Notes: generated from the letters alone by a model not told the origin. Numbered from the stretch's first letter, positions 10,482 through 21,469 are shown. The stretch is DNA of 64,000 nt from Methylococcales bacterium (GCA_026399015.1 JAPLRS010000016.1:62001-126000); one strand, 5' to 3'. Made by a program: numbers and translations.

Positions 10482-11020
10482 ATTATTTAAAAAACTGGAC
10501 ATTTTCAGTACTAAAACTTTTTCATACTATTAAAGATGAGAATCTTTACTGGCAAATTAATAATCAGGAGCAACAACTACAGCTAAAGCACGAAAGAATT
10601 TTAGCTAACAAATTATTAGAAGAAAATTTAAAAAAAAGAAGCGTCGCTCTTGAGCATGATATTGACTTAATGCGCACAAGAAATGCCGCTGATCTTGTGA
10701 TGTTTAAAACTAAATGTACACAGGATATAAAAGACTATAAGCAGTATTTAGCATCATTAGATCAACTTAAGCGCTCTATTCAACTAAGTTATACGCACTT
10801 ACCTGAGGCAGTCGCATTCACAATTCACCATCATGCAAAACAATTGCTGAACCAAATGTGGGATGCAAAAGATTTTGAGCAAAAAATGCATCACGAAATG
10901 GCGTTAATTAATTTTATGACAACTGTCCACGAGGAAGCTCGCCTAAATCTCGAAGGAGAAACGGCTGGCAAGCTACCCGACAGAACACTGAGTTTGATCG
11001 AACAAAATAAAGCTAATTAA
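10478..11020 (+). CDS. Uncharacterised coiled-coil-like protein, translationally coupled to the upstream ORF
   Basis: ATGA overlap with 9948..10481; long charged helical segments, no recognised family. Confidence 0.65.
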   Translation: MNYLKNWTFSVLKLFHTIKDENLYWQINNQEQQLQLKHERILANKLLEENLKKRSVALEHDIDLMRTRNAADLVMFKTKCTQDIKDYKQYLASLDQLKRSIQLSYTHLPEAVAFTIHHHAKQLLNQMWDAKDFEQKMHHEMALINFMTTVHEEARLNLEGETAGKLPDRTLSLIEQNKAN

Positions 11021-11031
11021 AAGAATCTATT

Positions 11032-13371
11032 TTAAAAGCCTTGTTGGATGGATTCTTTAATATCGACAACACATAAAGCGGTCATATTAATAATCCGTCT
11101 TACTGTCGCGGATGAAGTAAGAACATGAACGGGTTTAGCGCATCCTAACAACACTGGCCCAATAACAATCCCATTTCCTGCCGCCGTCTTTAGCAAGTTA
11201 TATGAAATATTAGCGGCATCTTTATTTGGAAATACCAATAAATTAGCACTTGAAGTTAAGGTTGTAGAAGGCATTAGTGTCGTTAACAAATCATAATTTA
11301 ACGCCGCATCTCCGCGCATTTCTCCGTCAATTTCAACATCTGGCGCCTTATCTTTCACTAACTCTAATACGGTTCGCATCTTTCTTGCAGACTCACTATC
11401 ATTAGATCCAAAGTTTGAGTGAGAAAGTAAAGCAACTCTTGGCACAACGCCTAAACTACGTAATTTTTCTGCCGCTAAAATTGTAATTTCAGCTAACTGC
11501 TCTGCAGTAGGATTATCATGAACATGCGTATCAACTAAGGCTATTTGTCGTTCAGGCAACATCAAAATATTCATAGCCGCATACACATCAGCACCTTTTC
11601 TATGTCCCAATACTTGATTTATGTAAGTCAAATGTTGACTGAAATCACTAAAGATTCCACAGATCATACCGTCTGCAACGCCTTTGTATATCAACATTGA
11701 ACCAATTAAAGTTAACCGACGGCGCATTTCAAGTTTTGCGTATTCTTCAGTTACACCCTTTCTTGCGGCCATACCCAAATAAGTTTGCCAGTAATCTCTA
11801 TAACGCTCATCTGATTCGGGATTTATAATCGTAAAATCAATATCAACCTTTAAGCGCAAGCCTAACTTTTCTACACGAGACAATATAACTGCTGGGCGCC
11901 CTATTAAGATTGGCACAGCAATTTTTTCATCAACGATGACTTGTATTGCCCGCAAAACTCGCTCTTCTTCAGCTTCTGCAAATACAATTCGTTTAATATC
12001 AGCAGAAACGCTTTTTGCCGCTTGAAACAATGGATTCATAAAAGTTCCACTGTGATAAACAAACTGCTCTAGCCTTGAAATATAAGCGGACATATCTTTA
12101 ATGGGACGCATTGCCACACCAGATAACTCAGCAGCCTTTGCAACTGCAGGCGCAATACGTGTCATTAATCTTGGATCAAATGGCAGAGGGATTAAATAGC
12201 CAGGACCAAACGATAAATCGGTAATACCGTAAGCGCTTGCTACTACATCTGACTGCTCTGCTTGCGCTAAGTCTGCGATAGCATAAACAGCGGCAATTTC
12301 CATCTCACGGGTAATGGTGGTGGCTCCGCAATCAAGTGCACCACGAAAAATATAAGGAAAACAAAGTACATTATTAACTTGATTAGGATAATCAGATCGG
12401 CCAGTAGCAATAATTGCGTCTTCTCTAACCGATTTAACCACTTCAGGTAATACTTCTGGATTTGGATTTGCCAGCGCCAATATAAGAGGATTAGGCGCCA
12501 TCAACTTAACCATTTCCGCTTTTAATACATTACCAGCCGATAAACCTAAAAATATGTCTGCATCACGAATAACATCAAGTAACGTTCTAGCCGTTGTATC
12601 TTGAGCAAAACACTCTTTATGCGGGTCACTTAATTCAACTCGTCCTTTATATACAACACCGGCAATATCCGTAACAATAATGTTTTTACGGGGAAAACCT
12701 AAATCTACTAATAAATCTAAACAGGCTAAAGCAGCGGCACCCGCGCCGGAAACAACCAATTTACAATGGTTAATATCCTTATTAACCACTTTAAGACCAT
12801 TTAATATAGCCGCACCAACAATAATCGCTGTTCCATGTTGATCATCATGAAAAACAGGAATGTTCATACGCTCACGTAGTTTTTGCTCAATGTAAAAACA
12901 TTCGGGAGCTTTAATGTCTTCTAAATTAATACCACCAAAACTGGGCTCTAAAGAAGCAATAATGTCGCAAAGCTTATCTGGATCTTGTTCATTAATCTCA
13001 AGATCAAAAACGTCAATACCCGCAAACTTCTTAAATAAAACCCCTTTGCCCTCCATAACAGGCTTAGCAGCTAATGGACCAATATTACCCAAACCTAAAA
13101 CAGCTGTACCATTTGTAATAACTGCAACCAAATTACCACGTGAGGTATATTTGTAGGCATTTGCCGAATCTAAAACTATTTCTTCGCATGCAGAGGCTAC
13201 ACCTGGGGAATAAGCCAGAGCTAAATCTCGTTGATTTGTTAATTGTTTAGTTGGAACTACACTGATTTTTCCTGGGGTAGGAAACTGATGATATTCTAAA
13301 GCGGCTTCATGTAATTTGTGAATGACATCTTCTGTTCTATCAATTGGTAAACTCATAACCCGCCTTAGCAA
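11032..13371 (-). CDS. maeB: NADP-dependent malic enzyme with C-terminal phosphotransacetylase-like domain; start likely 13353
   Basis: [49 protein letters not shown] motifs plus PTA-like C-terminal domain. Confidence 0.95.
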   Translation of the reverse strand: MLRRVMSLPIDRTEDVIHKLHEAALEYHQFPTPGKISVVPTKQLTNQRDLALAYSPGVASACEEIVLDSANAYKYTSRGNLVAVITNGTAVLGLGNIGPLAAKPVMEGKGVLFKKFAGIDVFDLEINEQDPDKLCDIIASLEPSFGGINLEDIKAPECFYIEQKLRERMNIPVFHDDQHGTAIIVGAAILNGLKVVNKDINHCKLVVSGAGAAALACLDLLVDLGFPRKNIIVTDIAGVVYKGRVELSDPHKECFAQDTTARTLLDVIRDADIFLGLSAGNVLKAEMVKLMAPNPLILALANPNPEVLPEVVKSVREDAIIATGRSDYPNQVNNVLCFPYIFRGALDCGATTITREMEIAAVYAIADLAQAEQSDVVASAYGITDLSFGPGYLIPLPFDPRLMTRIAPAVAKAAELSGVAMRPIKDMSAYISRLEQFVYHSGTFMNPLFQAAKSVSADIKRIVFAEAEEERVLRAIQVIVDEKIAVPILIGRPAVILSRVEKLGLRLKVDIDFTIINPESDERYRDYWQTYLGMAARKGVTEEYAKLEMRRRLTLIGSMLIYKGVADGMICGIFSDFSQHLTYINQVLGHRKGADVYAAMNILMLPERQIALVDTHVHDNPTAEQLAEITILAAEKLRSLGVVPRVALLSHSNFGSNDSESARKMRTVLELVKDKAPDVEIDGEMRGDAALNYDLLTTLMPSTTLTSSANLLVFPNKDAANISYNLLKTAAGNGIVIGPVLLGCAKPVHVLTSSATVRRIINMTALCVVDIKESIQQGF

Positions 13372-13498
13372 TAGCTAATATTTATTTAGAAATGTTACTT
13401 AATTTTAACATAATTATTAGTGTTTTATTAACGCCAATGTAAGCAAATAAGCGGTTTATAGGAATTAAATACCCCTAAGTTGGCGTAATTTAAGCGCG

Positions 13499-14029
13499 TT
13501 ATCGAACATGCTTACTAAGATAATTAACCAAAGCAAACCTAATTACAAATAGGGTCATTACAGTTGGAAAAAATAAGAAATTTTGTTTTAACTCTAAACT
13601 TATAAATATGACTATCATAATTGCCCATGGCTGTATTACAGCTCGTGAAGCTAAAGATTGCATAACTGAAAATGAGACAGGATCGATCTTTTGTTGAGCA
13701 CGCTCTAACTGCAAAGTTATAAGAGCTGTCACCATAGCAAAATACAACGGATAGTAAAAATACATGGGAGCATCACTGTTAAAATCAGGTTGCCAGTATG
13801 AAAACCAAATTAAAACAATACTGCTAGCAAATAAATCATACCAAATGAAAATACGCCATTTTTTAACTAAAACGGCACAGAAACTAATAATAGCGACCCC
13901 CAAACAAAGATAGGTCAATGAGGGCATTAAGAGGATCTCTTTAAAATTATTGTTATCTTGTGCAAACAAACATAACAACAAATTAATTAAAATAAAAAGT
14001 GGCATATTAATAGTATCTTGTGGGGGCAA
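13499..14029 (-). CDS. Uncharacterised integral membrane protein
   Basis: 176 aa ORF with several hydrophobic segments; no recognised family. Confidence 0.55.
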   Translation of the reverse strand: MPPQDTINMPLFILINLLLCLFAQDNNNFKEILLMPSLTYLCLGVAIISFCAVLVKKWRIFIWYDLFASSIVLIWFSYWQPDFNSDAPMYFYYPLYFAMVTALITLQLERAQQKIDPVSFSVMQSLASRAVIQPWAIMIVIFISLELKQNFLFFPTVMTLFVIRFALVNYLSKHVR

Positions 14030-14242
14030 GAATTACATAAAGTACGTAATCTACTTTAAATGATACCCGTCTGTTTATATCCGTCAACTAAGGTACTTGG
14101 ATATATTTTCTGATAAACCATTTAATTCTCTTAGCAAGGTTGCATTTCAAACCAGCCCTATTAACACTCTAGACTGCTTTTATGCTTAAATATAATGATG
14201 TATTGATTAGCACCCCACCCTTTAAATAAATAAAATTGCAAT

Positions 14243-16156
14243 ATGAAATTTTCTAGAATTTTTCTGTTTTTATTCATCGTCATTGCGTTTAATGGCTTAG
14301 TATTTTTCTTAAATAATTTACCTGAAGATGCTGGAACGGATGTACCAGAAGGCAAAATTAACAGCTTTTCTTATGCTCCCTTCCGTGAGGGACAAAGCCC
14401 TCTAACAAAGATATACCCTACGACAGATCAAATTGATGACGATCTTAATTTACTCTCTAGTAAAACCCATAATATTAGAACCTATTCAAGTAGAGACGGC
14501 ATGGAAACCGTCCCACTAACTGCCCGCAAATATGGACTAAAAGTAACTCAAGGGGCTTGGCTGAGTAGTCTAGAGACAAATAACGATGCAGAAATTGCAC
14601 AAGTCATTAAATTGGCCAATGAATATCCTGATGTCATTACCCGTGTAATTGTAGGAAATGAAGTACTGCTAAGAGGCGAATTAAAAGTTGATAAATTGAT
14701 CGACTACATACGCCAAGTTAAGCAAGCTATCAAACAACCGGTTTCTTATGCTGACGTTTGGTCATTTTATTTACGCTATCCGCAAATTGCCAACGAATTA
14801 GACTACTACACCGTTCATATATTGCCTTATTGGGAAGATGAACCCCTTAAAATTGATGAAACAGTTGCCCGTGTTGAAGAAAACTATTCAAAAATCCGCG
14901 ATGCATTTCCTGGTAAACCCATCTTGATTGGCGAATCTGGCTGGCCTAGTGCAGGTCGACAAAGAGGTGGCGCAATACCCAGTGTATTAAATGAGGCAAA
15001 ATTTATTCGCTCACTTGTAGAGTTATCTAATAAAAACGGCTTTGATTACAATGTGGTTGAGGCTTTTAATCAGCCATGGAAAAGTAAATTAGAAGGTGTT
15101 GTTGGTGCAAATTGGGGAGTATTTTCCTCTGATCGTAAAAGAGTTTTTCCACTAACCGGAAAAGTAATAGAAAACACAAACTGGCCTAAATGTTTAATAT
15201 TTGTCAGCTTAATAACTTCTCTGCTAGTCGCGGCCCGATATAAATCGATACTTGAATTAAAAGCCTTACAACAATTCGTCTTAATCGCTTTCACACAAAT
15301 TTTAACGGCCCTTTTAATCAGTCAAATTAATCATGGCTGGTATACCAGTTATGAAGTTATGCAACGCATACAAGTTGTATTTGTGGGAGGCTTAAGTTTT
15401 ATATTAGAAATACTTTTACTACAACATACGCTTAATTTACTACACAACAAGTTGAAAGAAACAACGGGGGTTTGGATAAGATATATTTTTATGGCGTTTG
15501 TCGCTATAGCCCTCTATAAATCACAATCACTTGCAATGAGCGGACGATATTTGAGTTTTCCTTATCCAACTACCTATATACCTGTCATTGGCATAATTGG
15601 ATTTATGCTCATTCGTTTTTTCAAAAATGGCTGTGATAAAAGTATAGCGCTACAATTCAATGATTTGTTGGGCTATCATGTTATTTCAACAAAACGCATG
15701 AATACCATAAGCTATGTTTTAGCTGCCACAGGAATTTTACTCATTATTATTGAAGCAATCGTTATTTTAAAAGGCGGCAACTATAACGCTAGCTATCCTA
15801 ACCTATTAGAAAGATTGTATGAGGTATTTATTGTCACCATTAATTATAATCAACTACTGGGCTGTGCTTTATTAATGGCAGCCATAGTGATTAAAATTCC
15901 ACTTAGAATAACAGCCGTATTATTAGTAATAATGGCGATAGAAATCATTATTGGTGAATCTATTGCCTATATTATTTTGCACGACTTTGTTACTAGTTAC
16001 CCAGACCTAAATAAACGAATTTTAATGGGCTTCTACTACACAATAACTAATGGCCAATTATTGTTATGGATTAGTAGTGTTTTAACCCTAGCTATTACTT
16101 TATGGGATTATCAAGAGGACCAACGTAATCCTTCGTGCTTAATTAGTGCCGCCTAA
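14243..16156 (+). CDS. Glycoside hydrolase family 17-like (beta-1,3-glucanase/glucanosyltransferase-type) domain fused to a polytopic membrane C-terminus
   Basis: INSFSYAPFREGQSP, RTYSSRDGMETVP, VITRVIVGNEVLLRGEL, ILIGESGWPSAG are GH17-like motifs with the two catalytic Glu contexts (GNE, GESGWPS); many hydrophobic segments after about residue 310. Confidence 0.85.
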   Translation: MKFSRIFLFLFIVIAFNGLVFFLNNLPEDAGTDVPEGKINSFSYAPFREGQSPLTKIYPTTDQIDDDLNLLSSKTHNIRTYSSRDGMETVPLTARKYGLKVTQGAWLSSLETNNDAEIAQVIKLANEYPDVITRVIVGNEVLLRGELKVDKLIDYIRQVKQAIKQPVSYADVWSFYLRYPQIANELDYYTVHILPYWEDEPLKIDETVARVEENYSKIRDAFPGKPILIGESGWPSAGRQRGGAIPSVLNEAKFIRSLVELSNKNGFDYNVVEAFNQPWKSKLEGVVGANWGVFSSDRKRVFPLTGKVIENTNWPKCLIFVSLITSLLVAARYKSILELKALQQFVLIAFTQILTALLISQINHGWYTSYEVMQRIQVVFVGGLSFILEILLLQHTLNLLHNKLKETTGVWIRYIFMAFVAIALYKSQSLAMSGRYLSFPYPTTYIPVIGIIGFMLIRFFKNGCDKSIALQFNDLLGYHVISTKRMNTISYVLAATGILLIIIEAIVILKGGNYNASYPNLLERLYEVFIVTINYNQLLGCALLMAAIVIKIPLRITAVLLVIMAIEIIIGESIAYIILHDFVTSYPDLNKRILMGFYYTITNGQLLLWISSVLTLAITLWDYQEDQRNPSCLISAA

Positions 16157-16550
16157 TTATCTATTTGTCTATGGAACTTTAAGAAGAGCCTGTAATCATG
16201 CTCTTCTTAAAGAAATAGACCGTTATGCTGACTTTGTCTCAACTGCCACATACCAAGGTAAACTCTTTCTTATTGAGACCTATCCTGGCGCAGTGCCATC
16301 ACTCAATCCAAATAATCAAATACAGGGGGAAGTCTATTGCTTAACTAATGAGAATAGACTACTAGACTTATTAGATGATTATGAGGAATGTAGCCCAAAA
16401 TTTCCATCCCCTGCAGAATATTACCGTAGCCTTCAAAACATTCAACTAATTAACCATCAATCTGTTGATGCTTGGATATATCTTTACAATCATAAAACTC
16501 ATAATTTAAAGCTAATAATGTCAGGTAATTTCTTAGACACATTGGTTTAA
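16146..16550 (+). CDS. Gamma-glutamylcyclotransferase-like (AIG2/GGCT) protein
   Basis: LFVYGTLRRACNHALL and QGEVYCLTNENRLLDLLDDYEEC motifs. Confidence 0.88.
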   Translation: MPPNYLFVYGTLRRACNHALLKEIDRYADFVSTATYQGKLFLIETYPGAVPSLNPNNQIQGEVYCLTNENRLLDLLDDYEECSPKFPSPAEYYRSLQNIQLINHQSVDAWIYLYNHKTHNLKLIMSGNFLDTLV

Positions 16551-16839
16551 GTACCCTTATCTAAATAAAATTCATATTTTTTTGCAAGTTCTTAAATATA
16601 TTTTGTTAAAAAAATTCAACAACTTAAACCTAATTGGAAATTTATTTTTAAAATAGTTTAACTTTTTTTAAATTCGATTGAACCTTTTTGCCATTTGATG
16701 CAATTAACGAGTAAGAAAAATAAAGTTTATTAGCAAAAAGCCTGAGAACCTTGATAAACAAGGAACACAGAACAATAAAGCAATAAAACTTTAACAATCT
16801 TAAAAATTAAACTTAACATTATTTACAGGATTACTAGTC

Positions 16840-17100
16840 ATGATTCGCATCAAAGAAATTACAGCAGAAGAAAGAGCAACTTTAGAAGATATGAAAAAGA
16901 ACCACCCTGTATACACACCACGCATGAGAGCTCATGCTGTTTTATTGTGTGAATCAGGTTTTGATGTACAAGAAATAGCAGAAATATTTGGTGTATGCAG
17001 ACAATCTGCTGCTACATGGATGCGTGGTTGGTCTAAACATGGTATTTGCGCTTTATTAGATAAACCACGTAGCGGTCGTCCACGCAAAGTAGTAGCGTAA
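16840..17100 (+). CDS. Small stand-alone HTH protein related to the N-terminal DNA-binding domain of IS630-family transposases
   Basis: MRAHAVLLCESGFDVQEIAEIFGVCRQSAATWMRGWSKHGICALLDKPRSGRPRKV: IS630-like HTH plus SGRPRK; no DDE catalytic ORF follows. Confidence 0.82.
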   Translation: MIRIKEITAEERATLEDMKKNHPVYTPRMRAHAVLLCESGFDVQEIAEIFGVCRQSAATWMRGWSKHGICALLDKPRSGRPRKVVA

Positions 17101-17136
17101 TAATTTTACGACTGTATATACTTGACTAGTGTATCA

Positions 17137-17171
17137 AACTGAACATGCCACAATATTTGGCATGTTCAGTT
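17137..17171. terminator. Perfect 14-bp stem hairpin between convergent genes (putative bidirectional terminator)
   Basis: AACTGAACATGCCA-CAATATT-TGGCATGTTCAGTT; no long T-tract. Confidence 0.6.
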
Positions 17172-17218
17172 ACACTTCAAAGCTTGAAAACAAACCAAAC
17201 TCCCCTAAACTTAAGTCG

Positions 17219-17749
17219 TTATTTTTCTTGATAATTAAGATTTTCAGATTCTAGTTTAATTAATGCTTGATTGAGTTGAATGATATTTTTTTCTTCATTA
17301 ATCTGCATTCCCATTGCATAAAATATCGGTATCCACAATGGATTCATTATTATGCCACCAAATACAGATTTCCAAGTTCTCTTAAGATTTTTTAAAGGAT
17401 TAAATCCATCCGCAAGATCATTTACTGGGCAGTCTTCAAATACCTTAATCAAAGGCAATAATCTTTGCCTATCTTCATAATCTAATAAAATCATTGATGA
17501 TTTTAAAATTACTTTAATTTGATTATAGTTTCTATTAGCAAGAATGGTAGTCACCGCAAAATTTAAAGCTAATCCGGGTAACAATACTTCAGGAGACGCC
17601 ATAGGAGCTAATAATGAAGAAAACATAGCAACCCCTAAACCAAATGCAAGTATATCTTCGCTTTTTACAATTCGCTGATCTATTTCCTTTATTAAATTAG
17701 TAACGCGTGGCTTGTAAGCAAAGTTATGAGCAGATCTATTATTTATCAC
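17219..17749 (-). CDS. Uncharacterised protein with hydrophobic segments
   Basis: 176 aa ORF; no family recognised. Confidence 0.55.
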   Translation of the reverse strand: MINNRSAHNFAYKPRVTNLIKEIDQRIVKSEDILAFGLGVAMFSSLLAPMASPEVLLPGLALNFAVTTILANRNYNQIKVILKSSMILLDYEDRQRLLPLIKVFEDCPVNDLADGFNPLKNLKRTWKSVFGGIIMNPLWIPIFYAMGMQINEEKNIIQLNQALIKLESENLNYQEK

Positions 17750-17903
17750 TTCAACTTCCCCAACATATAAATATATGTATTGTTTTAACTTAATACATCA
17801 AAAAGTCAATACTTAGAATACTCGATATAACCGATTTTAATAGATAGATAATATATGTAAACCTGTTTTAAGCACATTCAAACATTAGATCACCAAAGAA
17901 ATA

Positions 17904-18824
17904 CTATGATGATTTTTTGTGTTTCAATTTACGCGCTTCTTTTTTAGCGGCTTTTTCAGCTTGAATAATAAGCAACTCAGCTAACTCCTGTTCCATCATA
18001 TCTGGTGTTTCGAAACTCAATCGACCAATTGCCCCGGAGCGTAATTCAGATAAAAGTATTTTAGATACTCTATCTCTATCAACATGCCCCCCTGATTTTA
18101 AACAGCCACGTTTCTTACCAATTGCATCTAGCAACAGTGATGGTGAATTAGGCAACTCTGTTAAATTAAAGCGTTCAGTAATCAACTTGGGATATTTAAT
18201 TAATAAATATTCAGCCGCAAAATCCGCAATCTGTTCATGATCAATAGCAGTATCTTTAATCGCCCCCGTAGTAGCTAATCTATAACCGCTATTTTTATTT
18301 TCTACATTTGGCCATAGAACACCAGGCGTATCCATTAAGACAATACCATTGCCAATTGCAATACGCTGCTGCATTTTAGTAATAGCTGGTTCATTACCAG
18401 TCTTAGCGATAATTCGACCCGCTAGAATATTTATAAGTGTAGATTTTCCGACATTTGGGATACCGACAATTAGAGTATTAATCAAACGATCTGTTCCAGA
18501 TTTTTCTGGTAGCATCTTATGACATAAATCAGTTAAATTACGAATTCTATCAGGCTGCTCGATCGTAATTGCGAGGGTTTTTACGCCTTGTTCTCGCTCC
18601 AAATATGCCTGCCATAATTGAGTAATATCTGGATCAGCCAAATCACTTTTGCTCAACACCTTAATACAAGGTTTATCGCCTCGTAATTTAGACAACATGG
18701 GATTTTGACTACTGAATGGAATTCGCGCATCTAATACTTCAATGACGATATCTATTTGATGCAAAGTTTGTTTAATTTCTTTGCTGGCCTTGTGCATATG
18801 ACCGGGGTACCACTGAATAAGCAT
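17904..18824 (-). CDS. rbgA: Ribosome biogenesis GTPase YlqF/RbgA family
   Basis: IQWYPGHMHKASKEI, VIEVLDARIPFSSQNP, circularly permuted GTPase with GIPNVGKSTLIN and DTPGVLWP. Confidence 0.94.
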   Translation of the reverse strand: MLIQWYPGHMHKASKEIKQTLHQIDIVIEVLDARIPFSSQNPMLSKLRGDKPCIKVLSKSDLADPDITQLWQAYLEREQGVKTLAITIEQPDRIRNLTDLCHKMLPEKSGTDRLINTLIVGIPNVGKSTLINILAGRIIAKTGNEPAITKMQQRIAIGNGIVLMDTPGVLWPNVENKNSGYRLATTGAIKDTAIDHEQIADFAAEYLLIKYPKLITERFNLTELPNSPSLLLDAIGKKRGCLKSGGHVDRDRVSKILLSELRSGAIGRLSFETPDMMEQELAELLIIQAEKAAKKEARKLKHKKSS

Positions 18825-18985
18825 AAGTAGTTATATTTAATAAAGAGTTTGCAATAACGCAAATAAATGAAGCTACAATACCATGTCATGCAACCAATCT
18901 GGTTAGCAATTTATAATAAATAGCACTGTTATAACATTTAGATAATATATATAGCGAAAGAATTTAACTCAGGAATTTTGTAATA

Positions 18986-19591
18986 ATGAATAAAAATTTA
19001 ATCTCAAGTAGCTTTTACGCCTATTTATCTCGCTTAAGATGGATTAAACGCTGGGGCTTAAAACGCAACGCCCACGATGAAAATGTAATGGAGCACAGCT
19101 GGGAAGTTGCAGTTATTGCACATATCCTTGCCCTAATTAAAAATAGGTATTACGAAGGCAAAGTTGATGCTAACGCCATTGCAACTTCAGCACTGTACCA
19201 TGATATTACAGAAGTTATTACTGGCGATTTACCAACACCCATAAAATATCATTCTGCTGAAATTAAAAATGCTTATAAACAAATTGAACAACAAGCCGAA
19301 CTAGAATTATTAAACTTACTTCCCAGCGCCTTGCGAGCTGATTTTGAAAGACTTATACAACATAATCAAATACCGTCTGAGCACCTTGAAATTATAAAAG
19401 CTGCTGATAAAATTTCTGCCTATCTTAAATGCCAGGCTGAATTAAAGGCCGGCAATACTGAATTTGTAAACGCTGCAGAACAAATATCTCAAAGCATCAG
19501 TGAATCCAAGCGGCCTGAAGTCATATTTTTTATGGAGAATTTCGTACCAAGTTGCGGATTAACATTAGATGGCTTAATGCAAACAAACTAA
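18986..19591 (+). CDS. yfbR: 5'-deoxynucleotidase YfbR-like HD-domain protein
   Basis: RLRWIKRWGLKRNAHDENVMEHSWEVAVIAHILA...ALYHDITEVITGDLPTPIKY. Confidence 0.94.
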   Translation: MNKNLISSSFYAYLSRLRWIKRWGLKRNAHDENVMEHSWEVAVIAHILALIKNRYYEGKVDANAIATSALYHDITEVITGDLPTPIKYHSAEIKNAYKQIEQQAELELLNLLPSALRADFERLIQHNQIPSEHLEIIKAADKISAYLKCQAELKAGNTEFVNAAEQISQSISESKRPEVIFFMENFVPSCGLTLDGLMQTN

Positions 19592-19641
19592 CAACTAACC
19601 AAAAAACAAAAGAACATCTTATTATCTACAAGACTTGAATA

Positions 19642-21096
19642 TTAACTAGAATGTTCTGCACAGATTTCTTGAGCATAGTCAGTTAAAATATTAATTAAAC
19701 TAATTGGCGCACCTTCAAGAGATTTTAATTCATTCAATCTTGCCATATATGAATCAAAACACAAAACGCCTACAGATGACTTACCGTTCAACCTATCACT
19801 ACAGAACTGTTTCCATCGTGTTTTCTCTTTCGCATTAAGGGCTTCAGGATAATTTCTGCCTTTATACCTAAAAAACATTTCATCTAAGCGCGAATCGTTA
19901 AAACTGAGCTTTAATTGCATTAGTTCTTCTAAATTACACGCCTTTATGGTTAAAAACTTTTGCTTGTCTAACTCTGAAAAGAATCCACCACTGTATATTG
20001 CAGTATCCGGATCAATAAATGAATCAGAATAAGAACTTTCATTAAATATTTCAGCTACTTTTTTATTGATATGAATAGCATCAGTAATTTTCTTAGCATT
20101 AGCAATGCATAGATTTAAATCAAGATTTAAGCGTTCTGCATCTTGTGGCCTAATAACTGACATGGGCGCTAAAACTGGACATTTATTAATATGCACGGTT
20201 TTTAAAGGCACTCTCTCAACTCCTTCAGGTAAATTCTCTCTAGAAGTAAAAATACGCGCTCGAATGTCTTCGATTGTTAAATTAAGCAGTGGCTCAGGTT
20301 CAATTGATAAATCATAAACAATCACCCCATTATTATTTGTTGGATGCTGGCAAATTGGCAAAATAATGGATAATGAATTATTTTTAGTCGCATACATCCC
20401 TGAAATATGGACTAAAGGTTTAAAACTACCTAGGCGTAAAACTTCATTAACCTGAGTTTTGGAACGATGATCCAATAAATACTGAAATAACCTAGGTTGA
20501 GCAGACTTAATCAGTTTAGCTAATGCTATCGTTGCAGTAACATCTGACAAAGCATCGTGGGCTGCTTCATGAGCTATATTGTTTGCAACTGTTAATTGAT
20601 CAAGCCTATTAGTCGCAATTCCTAAATCATCAACTGGCCAAACGATACCTTCGGGTCTGAGTGCTCTAGCTGCTCGAACCACATCTATTAGATCCCACCG
20701 TGAATTTCCATTTTGCCATTCACGTGCATAAGGATCATAAAAATTCCGATATAAACAATTCCGAGTCACCTCATCGTCAAAACGGATATTGTTATAGCCA
20801 ACAGTACAAGTATTTGGCAAGACAAGCTGCTTATGTATCAGAGCAATAAACTCTGCCTCACAAACACCTTTTACCTTGGCTAATTGGGGGGTAATGCCCG
20901 TAATAAGACAGGCATCAGGATTTGGTAAATAATCATCGCTAGGCTTACAGTAAATAACCAGCGGATCATCAATGACATTAAAATCTTCGTCTGTTCTTAA
21001 ACCAGCAAACTGTGCCGGACGATCTCTTTGTGGATCAATACCGAATGTTTCATAATCATGCCAATAGAATGATTTCATTTTAATGAAACAGTACAA
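19642..21096 (-). CDS. sbcB: Exodeoxyribonuclease I; start likely 21078
   Basis: FYWHDYETFGIDPQRDRPAQFAGLRTDEDFN and TVGYNNIRFDDEVTRNCLYRNFYDPYAREW. Confidence 0.96.
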   Translation of the reverse strand: MYCFIKMKSFYWHDYETFGIDPQRDRPAQFAGLRTDEDFNVIDDPLVIYCKPSDDYLPNPDACLITGITPQLAKVKGVCEAEFIALIHKQLVLPNTCTVGYNNIRFDDEVTRNCLYRNFYDPYAREWQNGNSRWDLIDVVRAARALRPEGIVWPVDDLGIATNRLDQLTVANNIAHEAAHDALSDVTATIALAKLIKSAQPRLFQYLLDHRSKTQVNEVLRLGSFKPLVHISGMYATKNNSLSIILPICQHPTNNNGVIVYDLSIEPEPLLNLTIEDIRARIFTSRENLPEGVERVPLKTVHINKCPVLAPMSVIRPQDAERLNLDLNLCIANAKKITDAIHINKKVAEIFNESSYSDSFIDPDTAIYSGGFFSELDKQKFLTIKACNLEELMQLKLSFNDSRLDEMFFRYKGRNYPEALNAKEKTRWKQFCSDRLNGKSSVGVLCFDSYMARLNELKSLEGAPISLINILTDYAQEICAEHSS

Positions 21097-21119
21097 GCAT
21101 TAAATGCATGTTGCGGGAC

Positions 21120-21314
21120 TCAGCCTTGATTTAATTGAGCTTCAGCTGCATCAAGTTTTTTTCTCTTATCACACTTCTCCACACAAACACACTCTGCTTT
21201 ATTCATACCACCCCCACAAGATCCTTTAATGGCTCGGCGACCAAACATTACTCCGATTGCCATTATAAAAACAACGATTAGCATCACTACAAATGTTACT
21301 AAGAATATAGACAT
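21120..21314 (-). CDS. nqrM: NqrM-like Na+-NQR maturation protein
   Basis: Single TM plus IKGSCGGG...ECVCVEKCDKRKK cysteine motif; adjacent to the nqr operon. Confidence 0.88.
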   Translation of the reverse strand: MSIFLVTFVVMLIVVFIMAIGVMFGRRAIKGSCGGGMNKAECVCVEKCDKRKKLDAAEAQLNQG

Positions 21315-21365
21315 ACAGGTACCTGAATTTATATATTACAGTTATTAAAAACGAATAAACTTAAA

Positions 21366-21408
21366 TAAAAAAAACGAGGATTTGAGCTAGTCAAACCTCG
21401 TTTTTTTA
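21366..21408. terminator. Bidirectional rho-independent terminator between nqrF and nqrM
   Basis: A-tract-ACGAGG(a)TTTGA-gctag-TCAAACCTCGT-TTTTTTT. Confidence 0.85.
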
Positions 21409-21469
21409 TTTACTAACTTTTAATTAAACCCCTATCGATATCGAAAAGAGTATTAACTAAAGTTAATTA

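Noticed and set aside
16840-17100. Intact IS630 insertion sequence
   Set aside because: Only the HTH part is present; no DDE domain, terminal inverted repeats or TA duplication seen.
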